Positions 42,960 to 51,915 of a stretch of 64,000 bases of DNA are shown one piece after another; position 1 is the stretch's first letter, and each line of letters opens with the position of its first letter. The notes below the pieces were generated by a model. It saw only the letters and a program-made list of their open reading frames with translations. It searched no databases and was not told where the DNA came from. The position numbers were made by a program, and so were the translations under genes. Origin of the DNA: Comamonadaceae bacterium UBA2121 (lineage in GTDB: Bacteria; Pseudomonadota; Gammaproteobacteria; Burkholderiales; Burkholderiaceae_C); contig DCYB01000001.1 of the NCBI GenBank assembly GCA_002331385.1, positions 124,001-188,000 of the forward strand, read 5' to 3'.

Positions 42960-44471
42960 ATGAAACCATCCCCTATCGCCAGGTTCTTGATGCCCTCGTC
43001 ACTGCGTCGTGGCGTCGCCACCGCCCTGTTGCTCTCGTTGGCTGGCTGCCATGTCGCCCCCCGCGTACCCTTGTCCGAACCCAGGCCGCGCATCCCGGCC
43101 AACTGGCCTACGCAGGCCAAAGTCGTCAGGCCCGCTGCCAACACTGCCCCCCGCACCAGCGCAACCCGACTCTATTGGCATCAGTTCTACCGGAACACCG
43201 AACTGCAGTCGCTCATCCGCTCCGCCTTGCGCAACAACCGCGACATGCGACTTGCCGTGCTGCGCGTACAAGAAGCGCGCGCAGCGCACAGCCTGCAGGT
43301 GTCCGATGGCTTCCCTAGCATGGCGATGGGCGGCAGTTTTGCGCGCAGCCACGTTCCCGGCGACCTGAACATCACCCGGCGTCCGCAAACGTCTGGCAAC
43401 CATGAGGTATCGGTCGGACTCAATAGTTGGGAACTGGACTTTTGGGGGCGCGTGCGCAACCTCAATGAAGCGGCGCTGTACAACTATCTGGCCACCGAAG
43501 CGGGCCAGCAGGCCACCCAAACCAGTCTGATCCATCAGGTGGCGCGCAACTATCTCGCATTGCGCGGACTGGATACGCGCATCGATCTGGCGAAAAAAAG
43601 CATCGCCAGCCGCGAAGAATCCCTGCGCATTTTCAAACGACGGGTGGAAGTCGGCTCCGCGTCGCGCTATGCCCTGGCGCAAGCGCAAACGCTCTTGCAC
43701 CAGGCGCAGGTGATGGGCTCGCAACTAGAGCAACAGCGCTCCATCCAAGCCAACGCGCTGGAATTGCTGACCGGCGTACCCGCGCCGACGCCGGCCTCCA
43801 TCGACCTGGCGCTCGCCATGCAGGACTTACCCGAGGGCCTGCCCTCCGATCTCATCGTGAACCGCCCCGACATTACATCGGCGGAGTACGCCCTGAAAGC
43901 CTCCCAAGCCAACGTGGAGGCCGCGCGCGCAGCCTTCCTGCCCCGCATCACCCTGATCGGACGCACCGGCACCGCAAGCGAGCAGTTCTCCGGCCTCTTC
44001 AAGAGCGGCAGCAGCGCATGGCAGTTTGTTCCGTCCATTTCGGTGCCTATCTTTGACAACGGCGCACTGCGCGCCAACCTCGGCGTGAAGGCGGTGCGGC
44101 AAAACATCGCTGTCGCGCAGTACGAAAAGCAAATCGAAACCGCGCTGCGCGAAGTGCATGACGCGCTCGCCAGCCGGGCTTTGCTCAATGAACAGGTCGA
44201 CGTGCTGCAACAGCAATACGACTCGCTCAAGGAGCGCCGCCGCCTGGCCGGCTTGCGCTTTGACAGCGGCGCTTCGCCCTATTTCGACGTGCTGGATGCC
44301 GAGCGCGAATTGCTCACCGCGGAGCAGCAACTCGCGCAGGGCCGGGAGCACGCCGTCTCGGCCCAGGTCGATCTCTTTGCTGCCCTTGGCGGCGGCGCAC
44401 CCCGCATCAGCCGCACACCCTTCGCCAGAAAGGCGGCCCCCACCTCCACCCTCCCCCAGCACTCACCATGA
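42960..44471 (+). CDS. NodT/OprM-type outer-membrane efflux lipoprotein
   Basis: This 503-residue TolC-like protein forms the outer-membrane channel of a tripartite pump. The ATG at 42960 gives a signal peptide ending in the lipobox LLSLAGC; an ATG at 42990 is possible. Two repeats of the outer-membrane factor fold are visible (ELQSLIRSALRNNRDMRLAV; LDFWGRVRNLNEAALYNYLA; then DLIVNRPDITSAEYALKASQ; LFKSGSSAWQFVPSISVPIF). The frame extends upstream to 42750 without similarity. It overlaps the adaptor gene by ATGA, the first step of a four-gene ABC efflux operon. Confidence 0.93.
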   Translation: MKPSPIARFLMPSSLRRGVATALLLSLAGCHVAPRVPLSEPRPRIPANWPTQAKVVRPAANTAPRTSATRLYWHQFYRNTELQSLIRSALRNNRDMRLAVLRVQEARAAHSLQVSDGFPSMAMGGSFARSHVPGDLNITRRPQTSGNHEVSVGLNSWELDFWGRVRNLNEAALYNYLATEAGQQATQTSLIHQVARNYLALRGLDTRIDLAKKSIASREESLRIFKRRVEVGSASRYALAQAQTLLHQAQVMGSQLEQQRSIQANALELLTGVPAPTPASIDLALAMQDLPEGLPSDLIVNRPDITSAEYALKASQANVEAARAAFLPRITLIGRTGTASEQFSGLFKSGSSAWQFVPSISVPIFDNGALRANLGVKAVRQNIAVAQYEKQIETALREVHDALASRALLNEQVDVLQQQYDSLKERRRLAGLRFDSGASPYFDVLDAERELLTAEQQLAQGREHAVSAQVDLFAALGGGAPRISRTPFARKAAPTSTLPQHSP

Positions 44472-45583
44472 AAAAATACATCCTTCCGACCGTGCTGGCA
44501 GCCATCGCGCTTGCCAGTGCCGGCTACGCCTGGAACCGCTGGCAGAGCAGCCACGCCCACGACGGCCTGATCAGCGGCAACGGCCGCATCGAAGCCACCG
44601 AGGTCGACGTGGCCACCGTGTTCGCGGGGCGGGTCGCCAAGATTCTCGTGGATGAAGGCGACATGGTGACAGCAGGTCAAAAGCTCGCGTTCATGCAAAT
44701 CGACTCCCTGCAAGCACAACGCCAGGAGGCCGAAGCGGAGCACACACGCGCCACGCATGCGGTCACTTCGGCCCGCGCACAGGTCGTTCTGCGCGAGAGC
44801 GAATACGCCTCCATGCAGGCCAACATCGCCCTGCGTGACGCTGAACTGGACGCAGCCGAGCGCAGGCTTGCCCGCTCGCAAACGCTGTCGCGCGAAGGTG
44901 CCTCGTCAGAGCAGGAGCTCGATGACGACAGCGCGCGCGTGCGCGGAGCCCAAGCCGCGTTGCAGGCGGCACGCTCACAGGCCAGCGCCGCTTTCGCTGG
45001 CGTAGAGGCCGCTCAGGCGCAGGTCGTCGGCATGGAATCCGCCACCGAGGCGGCGCTGGCCACGATCCAGCGCGTGGATGCAGCCATCCAGGACAGCCTG
45101 CTGACGGCACCGCGCTCCGGGCGCGTGCAGTTCCGTCTGGTGCAACCCGGCGAAGTGATTGCTGCCGGCGGCAAGCTGCTCAATCTCATCGACCTAACGG
45201 ACGTCTATATCAACTTCTTCCTGCCCGAAGTCGAATCGGCCCGGGTCCGACTGGGCTCGGAAGTGCGCATCCTGCTGGACATTGCGCCCGATATCGTCAT
45301 TCCCGCGGCGGTTTCCTTCATCTCCAGCACCGCGCAGTTCACACCCAAGACCGTCGAGACCGCCGCCGAGCGACAAAAGCTGATGTTCAAGGTGAAAGCG
45401 CGCATTGCGCCCGAAGTGCTGCAACGCCATCTGGCGCAGGTGAAAACAGGTCTTGCCGGAGTCGCCTGGATCAAGGTCGATCCGGACCGTGACTGGCCGG
45501 CCCATCTGCAGTTGCCGGCCGGGCAATCCGGCATCGGCGCGATGCCTGCCAACTCCCACTCCGCCTCCGACTCCGCGTTGTAA
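44468..45583 (+). CDS. HlyD-family periplasmic adaptor protein
   Basis: This 371-residue membrane fusion protein bridges the inner-membrane ABC transporter and the outer-membrane channel. It has an N-terminal anchor (YILPTVLAAIALASAGYAW), a biotinyl-lipoyl half motif (GNGRIEATEVDVATVFAGRV), a long alpha hairpin (about residues 75-210), and the second half lipoyl/beta-barrel (LTAPRSGRVQFRLVQPGEVI). It is close in layout to YhiI/YbhG proteins found with RbbA-type ATPases. It overlaps the NodT stop codon by ATGA. Confidence 0.94.
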   Translation: MKKYILPTVLAAIALASAGYAWNRWQSSHAHDGLISGNGRIEATEVDVATVFAGRVAKILVDEGDMVTAGQKLAFMQIDSLQAQRQEAEAEHTRATHAVTSARAQVVLRESEYASMQANIALRDAELDAAERRLARSQTLSREGASSEQELDDDSARVRGAQAALQAARSQASAAFAGVEAAQAQVVGMESATEAALATIQRVDAAIQDSLLTAPRSGRVQFRLVQPGEVIAAGGKLLNLIDLTDVYINFFLPEVESARVRLGSEVRILLDIAPDIVIPAAVSFISSTAQFTPKTVETAAERQKLMFKVKARIAPEVLQRHLAQVKTGLAGVAWIKVDPDRDWPAHLQLPAGQSGIGAMPANSHSASDSAL

Positions 45584-45609
45584 GAAACAGGAGTCCTCGA
45601 AGGTCGATC

Positions 45610-48453
45610 ATGCGATTCTGGAATGATGATGCGCCCGTCGTGGTGCACGTGGACGACGCCCATTTGAGCTACGGAAAGACACAGGCCCTGCGCGGCGTGG
45701 GTCTGGAGTTGCGCGCGGGCCGCACGCTCGGTCTGATCGGTCCCGATGGCGTGGGCAAATCCAGCCTGCTCTCCCTGATCGCTGGAGCGCGTGCCGTGCA
45801 ACAGGGCCAGGTCGAAGTGCTCGGCGGAGACATGCGCCGCAAAAAGCACCGCGATATCGTTTGCGCGCGCATCGCCTTCATGCCGCAAGGTCTGGGCCGC
45901 AACCTCTACCCGACGTTGTCCGTCGAAGAAAACCTGCAATTCTTCGCCCGGCTGTTCGGTCACAACGCGGCACAGCGGCGCGAACGCATTGACCGCCTCA
46001 CGCACAGCGTCGGACTGTATGAGTTTCTGGACCGCCCGGCAGGCAAGTTGTCCGGGGGCATGAAACAGAAAACCGCCTTGTGCTGCGCCCTGATTCACGA
46101 CCCCGACCTGCTCATCCTCGACGAGCCCACCACCGGCGTCGACCCGCTCGCCCGCGCCCAGTTCTGGGACCTCATCCGGCGCATCCGGCAAACCCGACCG
46201 CACATGGGCGTGCTCATCGCCACGGCCTACATGGAAGAGGCCCAGCGCTTCGACCATATCGCGGCCATGGACGACGGGCAAATACTCGCCTCAGGCACCC
46301 CGCAGCAATTGCTGGCGCGCACAGGCACCAGCACACTGGAGGCCGCCTTCCTCGAACTCTTGCCCGAGGCGAAGAAGCGCGGCCACACGCACTTCAACAT
46401 CGAACCCCTCTCCTTTGACGATAACGACATCGCGATTGAGGCGCACGATCTCACCCTGCGCTATGGCGATTTCACCGCCGTGGATCGGGTGAACCTGCGT
46501 ATCCATCGCGGCGAAATCTTCGGCTTTCTCGGCTCCAACGGTTGCGGCAAGACGTCCACCATGAAGATGCTCACCGGCCTGGCACCGGCCACCGAGGGCA
46601 AGGCCTGGTTGTTCGGCAACGAGGTGGATGCCAACGACATGGCGACGCGCTGCCGCGTGGGCTATATGTCGCAATCGTTCTCGCTCTACACCGAACTGAG
46701 CGTGAAGCAGAACCTGGTGATGCATGCGCAGCTCTTTCACGTCCCCCAGGAGCAGATTGCGCGGCGCGTGACCGAAATGATGCATCGCTTCGGTCTCACC
46801 AAAGTCCGGCACGCCCTGCCCGCCGCCCTGCCATTGGGCATCCGGCAGCGGCTGTCGCTGGCCGTGGCGATGGTGCATAAGCCCGAACTGCTCATCCTGG
46901 ACGAACCCACCTCGGGCGTGGACCCGGTGGCGCGCGACCAGTTCTGGCAATACCTCGTGGAGCTGTCGCGGCGCGATCGCGTCACGATCTTCATCACCAC
47001 GCACTTCATGAACGAAGCCGAGCGCTGCGATCGCATGTCCATGATGCACGCGGGCAAGGTGCTGGGAAGCGATGCGCCCGCAGCGCTCAAGGAGCAGCGC
47101 GGCGTGGCCACGATCGAAGACGTGTTCATCGGCTATCTGGTCGAAGCCACCGGCGAGAGCGCGCCCGATCCGGTATCGCTCAGCGGGCCGCTGCAGCCCT
47201 CCCTCGCCAGCCAGCCACGCAGCGATTACGCGATCTTCCGGGAACTCCGGCAAGGCCACGAGAACAGCCACGCCAGCGAACCGCTCGACTCCAACCCGAC
47301 GCCGGAGGCTCCCGCGCGCGCCACGTCGATGTTCAGCCTGCGCCGACTCTGGAGCTATCTCTGGCGCGAAGCGCTGGAGTTGCAACGCGACCCCGTGCGC
47401 GCCTCGCTCGCACTGGCGGGCTCCATGGTGCTGATGGTGGTGATCAGTCTCGGCTTCAGCATGGACGTGGAAGACCTCACCTTCGCCGTGCTCGACCGCG
47501 ACCAGAGCACGCAGAGCGAGGCCTACATCCGCAACCTCAACAGCTCGCGTTACTTCATCCAGCAGCCGCCCATCCGTAACTACAAGGATCTAGACCGGCG
47601 CATGCGCAGCGGCCACTTATCGCTGGCGATCGAAATTCCGACCGATTTCGGGCGCCACGTGGCGCGCGGCACGCCCGTGTCTGTGGGCGCATGGTTTGAT
47701 GGCGCCATGCCGCGCCGCGGTGAAACCATCAAAGGCTATGTACTGGGCATTCACCAGCACTGGCTGGAGGAACAGTCACGCAAACACCCCAACGCACCAC
47801 CCGGCTCGCACGTCAACGTGGAAACGCGCTTTCACTACAACCCGGACATCAAAAGCCTGCTCGCCATGGTTCCCGCCGTCATTCCGCTCCTGCTGCTGAT
47901 GTTGCCCGCCATGCTCACCGCGCTGTCGGTGGTACGGGAAAAGGCCATGGGCTCCATCGTCAACCTGTACGTCACGCCGGTCTCGCGCATCGAGTTTCTC
48001 GTTGGCAAGCAACTGCCGTACGTGGCGCTGGCCATGCTGAACTTCTTCCTCATGTGCTTCGTCGCCGTGTACGGCTTTGGCATCCAGATGACGGGCAGCC
48101 TGTTGCTGCTCACCATCGCGGCCCTGCTCTACAGCTTCATCACGACGGGCATGGGGCTGCTCGCATCCGCCGTCACCCGCAGCCAGATCGCCGCCATGTT
48201 CATTGCCTCGCTGGGCACGCTGGTTCCGGCGACGCAGTTTTCCGGCCTGATCACACCGGTCTCGTCACTCGAAGGCACCGGGCGCATCATCGGCGAAATC
48301 TACCCCGCCACCCACATGTTCACCACGAGCCGCGGCGTTTTCAGCAAGGCGCTGGGCATGCAAGACATGTTCACCACGCTGCTGCCGATGCTGATCTCCA
48401 TTCCCGTCATCCTCTTCATTGCCGTGTGCATCCTGCCCAAACAGGAGCGCTGA
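45610..48453 (+). CDS. RbbA-like fused ABC transporter (two ATPase domains plus ABC-2 membrane domain)
   Basis: This 947-residue protein has two ATP-binding cassettes followed by an ABC-2 permease. Cassette 1: Walker A GPDGVGKSS, signature LSGGMKQ, Walker B LLILDEPTTGVDP. Cassette 2: Walker A GSNGCGKTS, a divergent signature LPLGIRQ, Walker B LLILDEPTSGVDP. The C-terminal part (from about residue 600) has a large periplasmic loop and about six helices (AMVPAVIPLLLLMLPAMLTA onward). This is the layout of RbbA/YhiH. The divergent second signature occurs in that family as well. It pairs with the adaptor upstream and the permease downstream to export an unknown substrate. A GAAGG site precedes the ATG. 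Confidence 0.93.
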   Translation: MRFWNDDAPVVVHVDDAHLSYGKTQALRGVGLELRAGRTLGLIGPDGVGKSSLLSLIAGARAVQQGQVEVLGGDMRRKKHRDIVCARIAFMPQGLGRNLYPTLSVEENLQFFARLFGHNAAQRRERIDRLTHSVGLYEFLDRPAGKLSGGMKQKTALCCALIHDPDLLILDEPTTGVDPLARAQFWDLIRRIRQTRPHMGVLIATAYMEEAQRFDHIAAMDDGQILASGTPQQLLARTGTSTLEAAFLELLPEAKKRGHTHFNIEPLSFDDNDIAIEAHDLTLRYGDFTAVDRVNLRIHRGEIFGFLGSNGCGKTSTMKMLTGLAPATEGKAWLFGNEVDANDMATRCRVGYMSQSFSLYTELSVKQNLVMHAQLFHVPQEQIARRVTEMMHRFGLTKVRHALPAALPLGIRQRLSLAVAMVHKPELLILDEPTSGVDPVARDQFWQYLVELSRRDRVTIFITTHFMNEAERCDRMSMMHAGKVLGSDAPAALKEQRGVATIEDVFIGYLVEATGESAPDPVSLSGPLQPSLASQPRSDYAIFRELRQGHENSHASEPLDSNPTPEAPARATSMFSLRRLWSYLWREALELQRDPVRASLALAGSMVLMVVISLGFSMDVEDLTFAVLDRDQSTQSEAYIRNLNSSRYFIQQPPIRNYKDLDRRMRSGHLSLAIEIPTDFGRHVARGTPVSVGAWFDGAMPRRGETIKGYVLGIHQHWLEEQSRKHPNAPPGSHVNVETRFHYNPDIKSLLAMVPAVIPLLLLMLPAMLTALSVVREKAMGSIVNLYVTPVSRIEFLVGKQLPYVALAMLNFFLMCFVAVYGFGIQMTGSLLLLTIAALLYSFITTGMGLLASAVTRSQIAAMFIASLGTLVPATQFSGLITPVSSLEGTGRIIGEIYPATHMFTTSRGVFSKALGMQDMFTTLLPMLISIPVILFIAVCILPKQER

Positions 48454-48480
48454 CATGGGCATGCACCGACCACCAAGACC

Positions 48481-49605
48481 ATGCGCAAACTGCTGAACAT
48501 CTGGCGTCTGGGCACCAAGGAGCTGTGGGGGCTGTTCCGCGACCCTGCCATGCTGATCCTGATCGTGTTCGCCTTCTCTGCCTCGGTCTACATGTCTGGC
48601 CGCGCCGTTCCCAACACCTTGCAGAACGCTACCATCGCCATCGTGGACGAGGACGAATCCCAGCTGTCCGCGCGTGTGGCTTCCGCGTTCTATCCGCCGC
48701 AATTCACCCCGCCCTTGCTGCTGGGCTATCACGAAATCGATGGCGCGCTCGACTCCGGACTGGTCAGCTTCGCGCTGGTGATTCCTGCGGGCTTTCAGCG
48801 CGACGTGCTCGCGCACAGGCCGCTGTCGCTGCAACTCAACGTTGACGCCACCCGGCTCAATCAGGCGCTTTCGGGCAGCGGCTATGTGCAGCAGATGGTG
48901 TTGCAGGAAATCCGGGAATTCGCAGCGCGGCAAGGCGTCTCAACCGAACTGCCGGTCGAGCTGGAACTGCGCGCCCGCTTCAACCAGTCACTCAACACCA
49001 TGTGGTTTGGTAGCCTCATGCAACTGTTCTACAACCTGACGATGCTCTCCATCATCCTGACCGGCGCTGCACTGATCAAGGAGCGCGAGCAAGGCACCAT
49101 CGAGCACTTGCTGGTCATGCCCATCACACCCACGGAAATCATGCTCGCCAAGGTGTGGTCCATGGGGCTTGTCGTGCTGGTAGCCACCGCCGTGTCGCTG
49201 TTCCTCGTCATCGAAGGCTGGCTGCAAGTGCCCATTGACGGCAGCATTGCGCTGTTCATCACCGGACTGGCCCTGTCCCTGTTTGCCACTACCGGTCTGG
49301 GCATTTTCTTTGCCACGATCGCGCGCAGCATGCCGCAGTTCGGCCTGCTGATGATCCTGTTCATGATTCCGTTGCAGATGCTGTCTGGCGGCATGACACC
49401 CCGGGAGTCCATGCCCAAACTGGTGCAACACGTCATGCTGCTCGCGCCGACGACCCATTTTGTAGAACTGGGGCAGGCCATTCTCTACCGGGGAGCAGGG
49501 ATCGAGACGGTCTGGAAACCCTTTCTGGCTCTGGCCACCATTGGCGGCGTGCTGTTCGGGCTGTCTTTCGTCCGTTTCCGGCGCATGCTCTCCAGCCTGG
49601 CGTGA
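48481..49605 (+). CDS. ABC-2 type permease (YhhJ-like)
   Basis: This 374-residue inner-membrane protein is the partner permease of the fused transporter. It has an N-terminal helix (DPAMLILIVFAFSASVYMSG), a periplasmic domain of about 130 residues, and five C-terminal helices with the ABC-2 segment LIKEREQGTIEHLLVMPITP. The ATG at 48481 has no good ribosome site. A 13-codon frame that starts at 48455 behind AGGAG overlaps the start and may couple translation. It is the last gene of the operon. Confidence 0.93.
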   Translation: MRKLLNIWRLGTKELWGLFRDPAMLILIVFAFSASVYMSGRAVPNTLQNATIAIVDEDESQLSARVASAFYPPQFTPPLLLGYHEIDGALDSGLVSFALVIPAGFQRDVLAHRPLSLQLNVDATRLNQALSGSGYVQQMVLQEIREFAARQGVSTELPVELELRARFNQSLNTMWFGSLMQLFYNLTMLSIILTGAALIKEREQGTIEHLLVMPITPTEIMLAKVWSMGLVVLVATAVSLFLVIEGWLQVPIDGSIALFITGLALSLFATTGLGIFFATIARSMPQFGLLMILFMIPLQMLSGGMTPRESMPKLVQHVMLLAPTTHFVELGQAILYRGAGIETVWKPFLALATIGGVLFGLSFVRFRRMLSSLA

Positions 49606-49629
49606 GCCTTGAACTGCCATCCACATGGT

Positions 49630-49656
49630 CGGGCGTACGCGCCGCGCGAGCGCCCG
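49630..49656 (+). terminator. GC-rich hairpin after the efflux operon
   Basis: CGGGCG pairs with CGCCCG and inner CGCG with CGCG across a two-base internal loop, 24 bases after the permease stop. There is no T run, so it is a possible Rho-dependent or weak terminator. Confidence 0.4.
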
Positions 49657-49709
49657 CCGGCAGCCACGGCCTTTGCGCACCACAATTTTCCAACCCCATG
49701 CGCAAATCG

Positions 49710-49718
49710 TGCGATAAT
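49710..49718 (+). promoter_or_regulatory. extended -10 promoter for rpmE2
   Basis: TGC-GATAAT is an extended -10 element about 70 bases upstream of rpmE2 and downstream of the preceding hairpin. No clear -35 is seen, as is common with extended -10 promoters. Confidence 0.5.
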
Positions 49719-49789
49719 AGACGGCTTTTTCTTGCGGAAAGTACGTCAGGCTGGCTGGCGCGGCTCCCGCAACTGACCTAAGGAAGATC

Positions 49790-50044
49790 ATGAAAGAAGG
49801 CATCCACCCCGATTACCGCGAAGTGCTGTTCGTGGACCTGTCCAACGGCTTCAAGTTCGTTACCCGTTCCTGCGTGAACACCAAGGAAACCGACACGTTC
49901 GAAGGCAAGGAATACCCACTGTACAAGCTGGATACCTCCAGCGAGTCGCACCCTTTCTACACCGGCACACAGAAGTCGGTGGACAACATGGGTGGCCGCG
50001 TGGAGCGCTTCCGCAACCGTTTCGGCAAGACCGCAGCAAAGTAA
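49790..50044 (+). CDS. rpmE2: 50S ribosomal protein L31 type B
   Basis: This 84-residue ribosomal protein begins MKEGIHPDYREVLFVDLSNG and has the C-terminal VDNMGGRVERFRNRFGK. The CxxC zinc pairs of type A L31 are absent (one lone Cys in TRSCVNT), which identifies the zinc-independent type B form. It joins the central protuberance and bridges the subunits. In many bacteria type B replaces the zinc form under zinc shortage, but where it is the only copy it is constitutive; no Zur box is evident. An intrinsic terminator follows. Confidence 0.97.
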   Translation: MKEGIHPDYREVLFVDLSNGFKFVTRSCVNTKETDTFEGKEYPLYKLDTSSESHPFYTGTQKSVDNMGGRVERFRNRFGKTAAK

Positions 50045-50121
50045 GCAGCAGCTACCTGGTTTCGTCCGACCGGCATGCCGTGCAAACGGCACCGCTCCCG
50101 CTGGGCGAAACTTCGGCAGCC

Positions 50122-50154
50122 AAAGGCAGTCCGGTTCACCGCACTGCCTTTTTT
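50122..50154 (+). terminator. intrinsic terminator after rpmE2
   Basis: AAAGGCAGT pairs perfectly with ACTGCCTTT around a 12-base loop, and the stem runs into a T tract. It lies about 80 bases after the rpmE2 stop codon. Confidence 0.9.
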
Positions 50155-50181
50155 CATTCCCGATAGCGGCTATGCTCTCGG

Positions 50182-51915
50182 ATGCGGCCCAAGCCGCCCT
50201 CGTCTCCCACCGGTTGCGCCTGCGTGAACTACCCTAACCCCGCCATCGTTGCCCAGAGTGCCGTGCGCCCGCTGCCGCGCTGGGTATTGCTGTTGCTGTG
50301 CGCGGCGTATGTGGTCTTCGGCTTCATCGGACGCGATCCGTGGCGCAACTCGGATATCGCCTCATTCGGCTACATGCGCGAACTGGCATTGGGGAACACT
50401 CCCTGGCTGTCGCCCACGCTGGCGGGGCTGCCGCCCGATATGGACGGATTGCTCCCCTTCTGGCTGGGCGCATGGGCCATTCAACTGGCTCCAGGCTGGA
50501 TTCCCATGGAATTCGCCGCGCGCCTGCCTTTCATTGCCATGCTGGGGCTCACGCTGAGTGCCACCTGGTACAGCATTTACTATCTTGCGCGACAACCCGG
50601 TGCGCAGCCAGTGGCGTTTGCCTTTGGCGGCGAAGCCTATCCACTGGACTACGCACGCGCCATGGGCGATGCGGGGCTGCTCGCGCTGCTGGCATGCCTT
50701 GGTTTGGCGCAACTGTCGCACGAGACCACCGGCTACCTGACCCAACTGTGCAGCACGGCATTCGTTTTCTTTGCCGCCTCCTGCATTCCGCACCGGCGCA
50801 ATGCCTCTGCGTTTTACGGATTCATAGGCCTGCTGGGGTTGTCGCTCAGCGGCGCCCCCACGGTGTCCGTATTGCTGGGACTGGGCAGCGCGCTGATCGT
50901 CGCCCGGTCCGGCATTGCCTCGCACAGCAAGCGCATTGAAAGCGGTCTCATCCTGCTGTTCGCCACGCTGGCAGCAGCAGGTGTCGCCGCCGCGTTCGGC
51001 TTCTGGCGCTTCAGTGCGGTGCAACCCGGCGGCTTCAAGGAGTTTCAAAGCTACTTCCGCCTGATTCTCTGGTTCTGCTGGCCTGCTTGGCCGCTGGCCT
51101 TATGGACGCTGTGGCGCTGGCGGCACCAGATCTTCACCGCGAGTTGGAACCGGCATCTGCTGCTGCCGCTGTGGTTCTCGGTGGTGGCACTGGTCGCCAT
51201 GATCAGCAGCCGCCCCTCGGACCGCGCCTTGCTGCTTGGCCTGCCCGCCATGGCGGCGCTGGCGGCATTCGCGCTGCCTACTTTGCGCCGCAGCATTGCC
51301 GCCCTGATCGACTGGTTCACGCTGATCTTCTTCAGCATTTCGGCCATCACGATCTGGGTGGTCTGGATCTCGGTACATACCGGGTTCCCGCCCAAGCCCG
51401 CCGCCAACGTGGCACGGCTTGCGCCAGACTACGTGCCTTCGTTCGCGCCCGATGAATTCATCCTCGGCCTTGCCGCCACGCTGGCGTGGTGCGCCCTGGT
51501 CTGGTGGCGCGTGTCCCGCAATCGGGACGCGCTCTGGAAGAGCCTGATCCTGCCCGCCGGCGGCGCCACGCTCGGCTGGATTTTGCTCATGACGATCTGG
51601 CTGCCCATGCTCAACTACGGTCGCAGCATGGCCCCGCAGATCGAGCCCGTCGTCGCGCTCATTACCGACCGCGATCACTGCGTGACGGGCTACGGATTGA
51701 ACCGCGCGCAGATCGCGGCCGTGAACTATTACGGCCATCTGCAAATGGTCGACATGGCGCAGGCCAGCGCATGCCACTGGGTGATCGCGGATTCCGAGGC
51801 GCTGCCACGGTTCACGGAAGTCTGGCCGCGCAGCGACTGGGAGCAGTTGGGCACCATCTCGCGCCCCACAGACAAAACGGATCGACTGGTCGTTCTGCGC
51901 AAGCGCCACCCGTAA
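50182..51915 (+). CDS. GT-C-like membrane glycosyltransferase / PMT-family-like protein
   Basis: This 577-residue protein has about 10-12 membrane helices. After the first helix comes GRDPWRNSDIASFGYMRELA, an acidic loop like that of ArnT/PMT (GT-C fold) glycosyltransferases, which take sugars from polyprenyl phosphates at the periplasmic face. A soluble C-terminal segment of about 110 residues follows. Donor and acceptor are unknown and the family assignment rests on layout. The ATG at 50182 is used; a GTG at 50224 is possible. The stop codon overlaps the MATE gene start by one base (TAATG). Confidence 0.7.
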   Translation: MRPKPPSSPTGCACVNYPNPAIVAQSAVRPLPRWVLLLLCAAYVVFGFIGRDPWRNSDIASFGYMRELALGNTPWLSPTLAGLPPDMDGLLPFWLGAWAIQLAPGWIPMEFAARLPFIAMLGLTLSATWYSIYYLARQPGAQPVAFAFGGEAYPLDYARAMGDAGLLALLACLGLAQLSHETTGYLTQLCSTAFVFFAASCIPHRRNASAFYGFIGLLGLSLSGAPTVSVLLGLGSALIVARSGIASHSKRIESGLILLFATLAAAGVAAAFGFWRFSAVQPGGFKEFQSYFRLILWFCWPAWPLALWTLWRWRHQIFTASWNRHLLLPLWFSVVALVAMISSRPSDRALLLGLPAMAALAAFALPTLRRSIAALIDWFTLIFFSISAITIWVVWISVHTGFPPKPAANVARLAPDYVPSFAPDEFILGLAATLAWCALVWWRVSRNRDALWKSLILPAGGATLGWILLMTIWLPMLNYGRSMAPQIEPVVALITDRDHCVTGYGLNRAQIAAVNYYGHLQMVDMAQASACHWVIADSEALPRFTEVWPRSDWEQLGTISRPTDKTDRLVVLRKRHP

